Of a DNA stretch of 12,176 bases, positions 5,395 through 12,176 are shown piece by piece (the first letter of the stretch is position 1; each line of letters opens with the position of its first letter). This DNA comes from CAZPEV01 sp964585635. Lineage in GTDB: Bacteria > Zixibacteria > MSB-5A5 > GN15 > JAAZOE01. The notes under the pieces are model-generated. The model did no database searches and had not been told where the DNA came from. It worked only from the letters and a program-made list of their open reading frames with translations. The position numbers were made by a program, and so were the translations under genes. The stretch lies in the NCBI GenBank assembly GCA_964585635.1, contig CAZPEV010000095.1, forward strand, positions 1 to 12,176. Reading direction: 5' to 3'.

Positions 5395-6357
5395 GTGAAT
5401 AACCTGCGCATCGTAACCGACCTCGACGAAGGCCGCGAACTCTGGCGCCGCGCCATTCCCCAAGACCTGATTTCGGATCTGTGGGAGGTGCGGGCCTGCT
5501 TCCACCGGCAATACCAGCACCCCCTCTGCTTCATCGTCGCCGAGGACGACCAGGGGGTGGCCGGTCTCCTGCCACTCAGCCGGATCGATGAGCGCCGCTG
5601 CCTGGGGTATTTTCCCGGCGAGATTTGGCAGGGAAAAACCTGGCTGGAGCAGAATCGCATCGTCGCCCGTGACGAGGCCGTCATGGAGGCGCTCCTGGCC
5701 CGCTGCCATCTGCATTACCATCTGCGCTATCTGCTGCCGCTGGGGACCGCCTCGCACTGGCGGCAAACGGTGGATGAGATCGGCTATCTCTTCCTGCCGC
5801 CCAAATACGATTTCGATCTCGAGAATTACTTTCAGGAGTTTTCGCATAAATCGGCCAAGCGAATCCGGCGGGAAGTGGCCGCCTTCGCCGATCGCGGCCT
5901 GACCTACCGCTACGACGATCCGGCCGACTTCGATCGGCTGGTGGAGTTGAATCTGAACCGCTTTGGCGCCAGCTCTTACTACGCCGACGCCCGCTTCCGG
6001 GAGGGCTTTCGCAGCCTGATGCTGTTCCTGCGCGAAAAAGGGTGGCTGCGAATCACCGCCGTCCTGATCGGCGGCGAGCCGGCGGCGATTGACATGGGCA
6101 GCATCTATCGCGGAACCTACACCGTTCTGGCGGGCGGCACCAGCGGAGACTTCCCCGGAGTGGCCAAGTTGATCAACCTGCATCATATGGAATTCGCCTG
6201 TCTCAAGCGGCTGCGGCAGGTCGACTTCCTGTGCGGCGACTTTTCCTGGAAAAGCATGTTTCATCTTGCCCCGCGTCCCCTCTATTTGATGTCCAATCTG
6301 GTGGCGCATGATTATCAACCGGCGGACGCGGCGATGAGGAGCGCCCCGCATGCCTGA
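5395..6357 (+). CDS. FemAB/CelD-like GNAT-fold acyltransferase
   Basis: A 320-aa protein with a GTG start preceded by TGAGG at an 8-nt spacing, two bases after the previous stop. The C-terminal half (about 145-290) resembles the GNAT domain of the CelD/BcsL and FemAB-related group (Acetyltransf_6). The pattern runs KSAKRIRREV, a variable helix region, WLRITAVLIGGEPAAIDMG, YTVLAGG and a final FLCGDFSWKSMF segment. The N-terminal half is a second, weaker GNAT-like lobe containing an acceptor-type strand (CFIVAEDDQGVAGLLPLS). Members transfer acyl groups from CoA, or amino acids from aminoacyl-tRNA, to amines. Here it sits between an amine-forming enzyme and an ATP-grasp ligase, so acylation of an amine or conjugate is a reasonable inference. 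The donor cannot be read from sequence. Confidence 0.8.
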   Translation: MNNLRIVTDLDEGRELWRRAIPQDLISDLWEVRACFHRQYQHPLCFIVAEDDQGVAGLLPLSRIDERRCLGYFPGEIWQGKTWLEQNRIVARDEAVMEALLARCHLHYHLRYLLPLGTASHWRQTVDEIGYLFLPPKYDFDLENYFQEFSHKSAKRIRREVAAFADRGLTYRYDDPADFDRLVELNLNRFGASSYYADARFREGFRSLMLFLREKGWLRITAVLIGGEPAAIDMGSIYRGTYTVLAGGTSGDFPGVAKLINLHHMEFACLKRLRQVDFLCGDFSWKSMFHLAPRPLYLMSNLVAHDYQPADAAMRSAPHA

Positions 6358-7657
6358 CCACCGGGTTGTGGTCGTCGGAACCACGACCGACTATATCGAC
6401 CTGATAGCCCGGCGCTTCCCCGGCCGGGCTCTCTTTTTGACCGATGCTCATGAGCGCGCGACCGGGTACGAGCCGCCGCCGGACGAACGCAGCGAAATCC
6501 TGTGCAATTTGATCCAGCCCGAGGCTGTCCTGGCGGCGCTGTTCGATCACCTGCAGCAGCGGTCGATCGAGCCGATTGGGATCGCCTGCTTTGATTGCGA
6601 AACCCTGGCCCTGGCAGCCTTCCTGGCGGAAAAACTGTCGTTGCCGTTCGTCTCGGCCGAGGCGGTGAGGGCCTCGCGCAGCAAATTCATCTCCAAATCG
6701 AAGTGGCGCCAGGCCGGAGTGGTCTGCCCCCAGGCAGAATTGGTTGCGTCATCGACCGAGGCCGCGGCCTTTCTGGAAAAGGTCGGCCGTCCGATCGTAC
6801 TTAAGCCGCTCACCGGCTCCGGAAGCGAACTGGTCTTCCTCTGCGCTTCCGGCGACGATTGCCGTCGGGCGGTCACCATCATGAAGACGCGCCTGGAGAG
6901 CCATCCCAACGCCCGCATGTATTCGCCCGAACCAGGCTCCGATGGAAACAACGCCCGCCGGATGTTTGTCGCCGAAGAATATATCTCAGGGACGGAATAC
7001 AGTTGCGACTTCATGATCGATAGCGGCCGGGTCGAGTTGATTCGCATAGCCCAAAAATTTCCCGCCGGCGATTCTCCCCTGGGCACGATTCTGGCCTATT
7101 TTCTGCCGGCCGAGTTGCCGCCGGATATCGACCAGGTCGCATTTCAGCGCCGGCTTCAGGCCGCCGCCGGCGCCCTGGGCATCACCCATTCCCTGGGCAT
7201 GCTCGACTTTATCGTTTCCGACGGCCTTCCCTATATGATCGAAATGACGCCGCGCATCGGCGGCGACTGCCTGCCACCCCTTATTCGCCATTCCTGCGGC
7301 CTGGATATGCTTGAGGTAGCCCTCGATTTTGCCGCCGGGAAGGCTTTCACGATACCGGCGGCGGCGCGCTGGCGCCCATTGGTGGGCGTCCGCCTCTTTG
7401 CCGCCCAGGCAGGAATCATTACTGCTATCGATGATCACCGCCTGCTGGAGGATAGTCGCGTTTCCGAGGCTTACCTCAAACGCCGGCCGGGGCATGAGGT
7501 GATACTGCCGCCCCAGGATTATGAATCCCGGCTGCTGGGACATGTTATCATGCAGCCGCAGCGCCCGAACGATATCGCGGCCGAGGCGGCTGAAATCGCC
7601 GGTAAATTGATGGTCACAATGGATACACGGAAATGGGCGAGGCCGACGACATTCTAA
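6350..7657 (+). CDS. ATP-grasp family carboxylate-amine ligase
   Basis: A 435-aa ligase that should activate a carboxylate as an acyl phosphate with ATP and join it to an amine. The N-terminal ~100 residues form a Rossmann-like pre-ATP-grasp domain (VVVVGTTTDYIDL). The ATP-grasp core at about 105-330 has IVLKPLTGSGSE with ATP-binding K152, FVAEEYISGTEYSCD with adenine-contact E209/E210, and GMLDFIVSDGLPYMIEMTPRIGGD with metal-binding E298. The usual second ligand Asn in 'ExNPRxGG' is Thr300. A C-terminal lid-like domain follows (about 340-425). AGGAG lies 8 nt before the ATG, and the gene overlaps the acyltransferase gene by 8 bp. It resembles dipeptide- and amide-forming ATP-grasp enzymes more than carboxylases or purine enzymes. 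The substrates are unknown, but local amines are likely acceptors. Confidence 0.88.
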   Translation: MPDHRVVVVGTTTDYIDLIARRFPGRALFLTDAHERATGYEPPPDERSEILCNLIQPEAVLAALFDHLQQRSIEPIGIACFDCETLALAAFLAEKLSLPFVSAEAVRASRSKFISKSKWRQAGVVCPQAELVASSTEAAAFLEKVGRPIVLKPLTGSGSELVFLCASGDDCRRAVTIMKTRLESHPNARMYSPEPGSDGNNARRMFVAEEYISGTEYSCDFMIDSGRVELIRIAQKFPAGDSPLGTILAYFLPAELPPDIDQVAFQRRLQAAAGALGITHSLGMLDFIVSDGLPYMIEMTPRIGGDCLPPLIRHSCGLDMLEVALDFAAGKAFTIPAAARWRPLVGVRLFAAQAGIITAIDDHRLLEDSRVSEAYLKRRPGHEVILPPQDYESRLLGHVIMQPQRPNDIAAEAAEIAGKLMVTMDTRKWARPTTF

Positions 7658-8958
7658 ACCGCGCGGCGGACCTTCTTCGCCGGCAGACACCCCTGCTCGA
7701 TCAGCGCGAACTGCAGATTTTTGTCCAATCCTGCCTGCAGCAACGCACCCGGTACCTTGAGGTCTGTCGCCGACACGGCTCCCCCTTGTACGTCATCGAC
7801 ACCAACGCGCTGAGCCGGCGGGCCGGGCAGTTTCGGACGGCATTCCAGGACGAACTGCCCGATCTGCACCTCTTCTATGCCGTGAAAAGCAACAACCATC
7901 CGGCCGTCGCCGAAACGATGGTCAAGGCTGGGCTGGGGCTGGATGTTTCCAGCGGCGTTGAATTGGAAATGGCGCTGGCCTGCCGGGCCGCCCAGATTAT
8001 TTTCAGCGGCCCCGGGAAATTGCCCGAAGAACTGAATCTGGCGGTCGCCCACCGCGACAGGGTGACGATCCTGATCGACAGCTTTGGCGAACTGGATCGT
8101 CTGCAGCAGGCGGCGGAGGATTCCGATGGCGCCGTCCAGGCCGGAGTCCGCTTGACGGTCGATGAGCGCGGATTCTGGCGCAAGTTCGGCATCCCGTTAA
8201 AAGACCTCGGCCGCTTCTTTGCCGCTGCCGAAACATGTCCGAATATCAGGCTGTGCGGTCTGCAGTTTCACACCAGCTGGAACCTCGACCCGTCAAATCA
8301 GGTCGCCTTTATCGAACGACTGGGTGCCGCCCTGCAAGATCTCCCGGAAAACCACCGTCGGCAGGTTGCGTTTATCGACCTCGGCGGCGGGTACTGGCCA
8401 CCACAGGGAGAATGGCTCCAGGCGGCGGGTACCGCTGAGGGCCGCCTGCGGCAGGCGATGACGTCCACCTGGGAACCATCGCCCGATCATTTCCGGCTGC
8501 CGTCCACCGCCATCGAAATCTTCGCTCAGAAACTCGGTCAGGCGGTGCGGACCCACCTTCGGCCCCATGTCGATTGCAGCATCTACGCCGAACCCGGACG
8601 ATGGCTCTGCCACGACGGCATGCATATCCTGCTGACCGTCATCGACAAGAAAGCGGATGACCTAGTCATTACCGACGGCGGCATGAACATGATCGGCTGG
8701 GAACGGTTTGAGAACGATTATTTTCCGGTGATCAACCTGTCGCGCCCCGATCTGGTGGAACGTAACTGTCTCGTCCTCGGGTCGCTGTGCACGCCGCACG
8801 ATATCTGGGGCTACGGCTACTACGGCGCCGACATCCAGCCGGGTGACGTCCTGTTGATTCCGGCGCAGGGAGCCTACACCTACTCCCTCCGCCAGCAGTT
8901 CATCAAAGCGGTGCCCAAAGCCGTCATCCTACCTGATGACGACGACTCTCCGGAATAG
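7633..8958 (+). CDS. Fold-III PLP-dependent amino acid decarboxylase (LysA/NspC-like)
   Basis: A 441-aa enzyme of the alanine-racemase-fold decarboxylases (diaminopimelate, ornithine, arginine and carboxynorspermidine decarboxylases). It shows PLP Lys85 in FYAVKSN, KFGI at 184-187, LQFHTSW with H213, the phosphate-binding GGG at 251-253, EPGR at 320-323, LGSLCTPHD with the cross-subunit catalytic C386 and D390, and GAYTYSL near 413-419. An extra ~45-residue helical N-terminus precedes the barrel. The acidic tail DDDDSPE is unusual. It overlaps the ATP-grasp gene by 25 bp, so the two are translated together; the ribosome site is weak. The substrate is not clear: a free amino acid or the ligase product would both fit, and a housekeeping LysA role is less likely in this context. 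Confidence 0.88.
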   Translation: MGEADDILNRAADLLRRQTPLLDQRELQIFVQSCLQQRTRYLEVCRRHGSPLYVIDTNALSRRAGQFRTAFQDELPDLHLFYAVKSNNHPAVAETMVKAGLGLDVSSGVELEMALACRAAQIIFSGPGKLPEELNLAVAHRDRVTILIDSFGELDRLQQAAEDSDGAVQAGVRLTVDERGFWRKFGIPLKDLGRFFAAAETCPNIRLCGLQFHTSWNLDPSNQVAFIERLGAALQDLPENHRRQVAFIDLGGGYWPPQGEWLQAAGTAEGRLRQAMTSTWEPSPDHFRLPSTAIEIFAQKLGQAVRTHLRPHVDCSIYAEPGRWLCHDGMHILLTVIDKKADDLVITDGGMNMIGWERFENDYFPVINLSRPDLVERNCLVLGSLCTPHDIWGYGYYGADIQPGDVLLIPAQGAYTYSLRQQFIKAVPKAVILPDDDDSPE

Positions 8959-9078
8959 GAGACTCAGACCGCCATCCCAGCGCCGGCTTCTTTTCATGGC
9001 TAATCGCCCTTCTCACGAAATATGTTGCCGGAATGGTCGAACAGTGTGATTTTGTCAGCCGGGAGAGTATGATCGATC

Positions 9079-10470
9079 ATGGCGACAGACGCCGACAATG
9101 TTGATATCACCAACGGATATCCCGCCTCGGCTGGCGAGACCTCTGTCCGAAAGTGGCTGACCTTCGCCAGCGTGGAAGGGGCTTGCGCCAACGTCTTCAC
9201 CGTGCTGACCAGCGGCGCCTTCCTCACCGGATTGGCGTTGATGCTGGGGGCCGATGATTTTGCCCTGGGCCTTTTGGGAGCGATTCCGTTTCTGGCACAG
9301 GTGGCGCAGCTTCTGGCCGCTTACCTGGTGGATCGCACCGGCTACCGCAAGCTAATCTGCCTATGGTGCTCGGTCGCGGGCCGGCAGATCTGGTGGATCG
9401 TATTGCCGGTCGTGCTTCTCGCCTTCCCCTGGCGACTGGGGGCGCTGATTTTGGTGGTCGCCTTTTCGAGTCTGGCACTGATGATCGCCACTCCGGCCTG
9501 GATGGCCTGGATGGCCGACCTGGTCCCGGATCGGATCCGCGGCCGCTATTTCGGATACCGCAGCGCGGCGGTGGCCATCACCACCCTGGCGGCCACGATT
9601 GGCGGCGGACTGGTGCTTGACCGGTTTCGCACCGGCGGCCAGGCCAACGTCGGTTTTGCGGCAATCATCGGCGCGGCCGGCCTCTTTGCCCTGATCGCGG
9701 CGATCCTGCTCAATCGTATCCCCGACCGGCCGCCGCGCGAACTCAAGATCGGCTTTTCCTGGTCGCGCTTTCTCGTGCCGCTTCGGGACCATCGCTTTCG
9801 GCATTTGCTGATCGTCTTTTGCGGCTGGAACATCGCTATCGGGATATCGGCCGTCTTCTTCGGCGCCCATATGCTGACCAACCTCAGGATGAGTTTCACC
9901 CTGATTTCACTCTACACCTGCGTGGCGGCGGTGGTGGCGGTTATGCTGAACCGGCCCTGGGGAATGTTGATCGACCGCTTCGGCTCCAGACCGGTGGTCG
10001 TCTTTTGCGGACTGGGAATCGCCCTGGTGCCGTTCATCTGGTTGATCCCGCGCGCCGATTACCTCTGGATACTCTGGCTTGAGGCCGTCTATTCCGGGGC
10101 GCTGTGGGCCGGATTCAACCTGGGGGCGTTTACCATTCCCATCGCCAACAGCCCCAAGGAAGGGCGGACGGTCTATCTGGCGATATTTTCGGTGATCACC
10201 GGTCTGGGATTTTTTGCGTCATCTTTGGTCGGTGGCATCCTGGCCGGCAACTGGGTTCATGTGCACTGGATGGTGGGACCGCAGACGGTCGTCAACTATC
10301 ATATCCTTTTCGCCATCTCCGGGATTTTGCGGCTGGTGGCGGCGTTTATGATTATGGGCTTCCACGAGCCGGCCGAAGCCCGCTTGCCGATCATGGTTCA
10401 ATTCATGGGGGACGCCGTCGTCCGGCGGCTGTCCGTCGCCCGGCATATCTTCCCCTGGCAGCCGCGATGA
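9079..10470 (+). CDS. Major facilitator superfamily transporter
   Basis: A 463-aa integral membrane protein with about 12 hydrophobic helices split by a central hydrophilic loop near 215-230 (RIPDRPPRELK). MFS motif A-like loops are visible as LVDRTGYRK between helices 2 and 3 and as LIDRFGSRP in the second half. The segment PDRIRGRYFGYRSA follows helix 4. The ~25-residue N-terminal and ~30-residue C-terminal tails should be cytoplasmic. GGGAGAG lies 11 nt before the ATG. A 120-bp gap separates it from the decarboxylase gene. I see no clear terminator or strong promoter in the gap, so it is probably the last gene of the operon. It lacks the fused spermidine-synthase-like domain found on some MFS proteins near AdoMetDC homologues. 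Export of the pathway product is the likely role, but uptake cannot be excluded. Confidence 0.88.
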   Translation: MATDADNVDITNGYPASAGETSVRKWLTFASVEGACANVFTVLTSGAFLTGLALMLGADDFALGLLGAIPFLAQVAQLLAAYLVDRTGYRKLICLWCSVAGRQIWWIVLPVVLLAFPWRLGALILVVAFSSLALMIATPAWMAWMADLVPDRIRGRYFGYRSAAVAITTLAATIGGGLVLDRFRTGGQANVGFAAIIGAAGLFALIAAILLNRIPDRPPRELKIGFSWSRFLVPLRDHRFRHLLIVFCGWNIAIGISAVFFGAHMLTNLRMSFTLISLYTCVAAVVAVMLNRPWGMLIDRFGSRPVVVFCGLGIALVPFIWLIPRADYLWILWLEAVYSGALWAGFNLGAFTIPIANSPKEGRTVYLAIFSVITGLGFFASSLVGGILAGNWVHVHWMVGPQTVVNYHILFAISGILRLVAAFMIMGFHEPAEARLPIMVQFMGDAVVRRLSVARHIFPWQPR

Positions 10471-10589
10471 CCACCCAGCCGGAGTACGGATGGGCGACTT
10501 GCCGCACGGCCTGGCCGGAATCGATCATCAACCGCCGTCGCCCGCCGCTTCCGTCACGATCCGAAGAACCCGATCATAAGCGAACGACT

Positions 10590-12176
10590 TTACTTGCGAT
10601 GATCCGATAGATCCACCCGCAAGGCAAATACGGCCACATCATCGGTCGGCTCACCGGTCGGCCCCCGAGCGTTGCCGATCACTTTCTCCACCAATTTCGG
10701 CAGATTATCCCCATACTTGTCGACCAGGGCATTTAGCCTGTGCACATCTTGCTTCGCGAGCTCATCCCCGCCCGTCTCGGCCCCATCGTTATCATCATTG
10801 GGTAACGCGCCGTCCGTGAAAAGCAACAAGATGTCTTTATCTTCGAACGGAATGGATTCCTCATGATAGGTGCTCCATATTTCACCGGTATCCTCATCGT
10901 GCGTCTGATCCAGTCCGGTCTTCACGTCCCCGAGCTTTTTGCCATGCTTGATTGACCGCTGGCTGGCATTCTCCAAACGCTTCTTATAGATGGGATTCGG
11001 AAAATCACCGGCCAGGGCTATGCGGAAACACTTCCTCGGTCGATCCACGACTACCGCGCACATGGCCACTTCGGTATAGATCTTCTCCTCATAGTTCCTG
11101 TCTTCCTCAGCCTTCTTCCCGTGCTCGGCTTCACCACCGGAAATCGCATCCTGCCTGAGTAAATCATCGATTTCCTCCAGCAGAATTGACGGCGATCGAT
11201 GATATTGGACAAGGGCCTTGCAATAGGTTAGTATCTTCGCCATGGTCATGGCGGCGACGATGCCGTGACCCGTAGGATCACCAATGATTATCCATTGTTG
11301 GCCGTGGCGGCCGCGGGCATAGAAATAAAAATCCCCGCCGATCTGCTGCCCACCTACCGGCCGGCAATCGGCACTGAGCCATAAGATCTTTTCGATCTTA
11401 TCGTCGGGAGGCTTCTTAAGGGACAATTTCTGCACCCTTCGGGCCATTTTTAGCGCCGCTAGTTCGCTTTCAAAATCCCGCAACATGGGCCTGGGGAACA
11501 TCGCATTGGTAAGCATTTCGAAAAATAGGATCTCATCATCAATCATCCTTTTTCTGGTAAACACATTGAGGGTGCAGCATCCCTGCCTATCGATGGTGAA
11601 GGGGAAGCAGTACAGGTATCGGCTGCCCGATTCATGAAACAGTAGATCAGCGCACCGTACCGTCGCAACAATATCAGCCTCTTTGATGTCCTTCATGCCA
11701 AAGGCATATTCCAGAGCTTTCTTGACGCCTAGCGACACGGCGGAATCCAGATTCATATCTTTCATGCCCTGAATTAGCCTGCTCGCTGGTACCCGCGTCA
11801 GATCCTGGAATTCGTCGCTGCCATCACCGACATATGGTGACACCGCTCTTTCAAGCATCTCCTCCAATTTCTTCACCGAGAATGCCTTGAGCGATTCCAC
11901 CGCTTTTAGACAATCATCCCACACATGCGGATCCATATTGGGTGGATTAACCGTGGCAATCCACGGCTCCTGATTGCCCGTCCCGCCGGCGCATGTCAGC
12001 AGAAAGGGATCATGATAAACACTGCGCTCCCAGATAAGAGTGTTAAGCGTATATACGCTCTCCTTATAAAGCAATTCCGTCAGAGCAAAAGCCATGATAT
12101 ATGCCGCCATCATTGCTTTCTTGGCATCTTCCCCCTTCCTTCCCGATTCCGTGCGAAACGCGAATTGCGATTTGCG
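10590..12176 (-). CDS. SpoIIE-type PP2C serine phosphatase with GAF-like N-terminal region, probably 5'-truncated by the window
   Basis: A predicted protein-serine phosphatase of the SpoIIE/RsbU group, which in known systems act on anti-sigma-factor antagonists or related signalling partners. Numbered from the first in-window ATG (12113), residues ~1-205 are poorly conserved; ~145-205 look GAF-like (CADLLFHESGSRYLYCFPF). A helical linker at 210-245 leads to the PP2C domain at 246-503. Metal-binding motifs are VGGQQIGGDFYF (D261), IGDPTGHGIVAAM (D279, H283), FTDG (D434) and the terminal TDDVAVFALRV (D491/D492). A charged insertion at about 325-345 and another at 375-415 enlarge the domain. The frame has no stop for the 21 codons upstream of the 12113 ATG to the window edge, and that ATG lacks a ribosome site. 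The helix there appears continuous, so the true start is probably outside. It is convergent with the MFS gene. Confidence 0.85.
   Translation of the reverse strand, partial: RKSQFAFRTESGRKGEDAKKAMMAAYIMAFALTELLYKESVYTLNTLIWERSVYHDPFLLTCAGGTGNQEPWIATVNPPNMDPHVWDDCLKAVESLKAFSVKKLEEMLERAVSPYVGDGSDEFQDLTRVPASRLIQGMKDMNLDSAVSLGVKKALEYAFGMKDIKEADIVATVRCADLLFHESGSRYLYCFPFTIDRQGCCTLNVFTRKRMIDDEILFFEMLTNAMFPRPMLRDFESELAALKMARRVQKLSLKKPPDDKIEKILWLSADCRPVGGQQIGGDFYFYARGRHGQQWIIIGDPTGHGIVAAMTMAKILTYCKALVQYHRSPSILLEEIDDLLRQDAISGGEAEHGKKAEEDRNYEEKIYTEVAMCAVVVDRPRKCFRIALAGDFPNPIYKKRLENASQRSIKHGKKLGDVKTGLDQTHDEDTGEIWSTYHEESIPFEDKDILLLFTDGALPNDDNDGAETGGDELAKQDVHRLNALVDKYGDNLPKLVEKVIGNARGPTGEPTDDVAVFALRVDLSDHRK

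Noticed and set aside
5389..6384. 331-codon open frame on the minus strand
   Set aside because: It is antisense to the GNAT gene, which has a recognisable domain, a ribosome site and tight operon spacing. Long antisense frames are expected in G+C-rich coding DNA.
6986..7690. 234-codon open frame on the minus strand
   Set aside because: It lies antisense to the ATP-grasp core, whose motifs are clear. The antisense translation shows no domain.
8997..9050. Very short open frame in the gap before the MFS gene
   Set aside because: Seventeen codons, no ribosome site, and nothing to distinguish it from chance.
10471..10589. Bidirectional terminator between the convergent MFS and phosphatase genes
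   Set aside because: I found no convincing stem with a T-tract on either strand in these 119 bases.

Overview
The window looks like bacterial chromosome from an uncultivated FCB-type lineage. A Zixibacteria-like organism is my best guess, because the secreted protease ends in two dockerin-type repeats of the form GDA..GDAVY..NY.FKGGP, a pattern I associate with secreted proteins of that group. This is an inference from motif style, not a placement. No rRNA, tRNA, CRISPR array, insertion sequence or integrase was seen.

Left third (1-3458, minus strand): a two-gene operon for the cell surface. A beta-propeller lipoprotein (2204-3280) is translationally coupled by an ATGA overlap to a secreted subtilisin-family protease with a doubled propeptide-like region and a C-terminal dockerin (321-2207). 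The operon is driven by a sigma70-like promoter in a 146-bp element (3313-3458). An element 95% identical (139/146) lies in the same orientation at 37-182, beyond the 3' end of the operon, and presumably drives another gene off the left edge. The two copies include the promoter and about 100 nt of possibly structured leader.

Middle (3459-4242): no convincing gene for about 680 bp, then a notable control region. It has phased A-tracts, a TTGACC-N17-GATAAT promoter and six exact GAC-N6-GTC palindromes spaced at exactly 18 bp. The -35 and -10 boxes sit inside operators 1 and 2, and the array ends at the start codon of a TetR-family gene, so autoregulation is likely.

Body (4239-10470, plus strand): a compact gene cluster in the order TetR regulator, AdoMet-decarboxylase-family pyruvoyl enzyme, FemAB/CelD-like GNAT acyltransferase, ATP-grasp ligase, fold-III PLP decarboxylase and MFS transporter. 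Four of the five downstream genes are packed with overlaps or a 2-bp gap; a 120-bp gap precedes the transporter. No spermidine synthase is present, and the AdoMetDC homologue has lost residues expected for AdoMet binding. The set therefore looks like a pathway that makes amines by two decarboxylases, joins or acylates them with the ATP-grasp and GNAT enzymes, and moves the product by MFS, under TetR control. This is the best candidate for an undescribed system. It is visibly richer in G+C than its flanks (for example 42/60 in 7801-7860, against 26/60 in 1681-1740 and 28/60 in 11881-11940).

Right end (10590-12176, minus strand): a SpoIIE/PP2C-type serine phosphatase with a GAF-like N-terminal region, convergent with the cluster. 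Its frame stays open to the window edge, so it is probably cut off at its 5' end.
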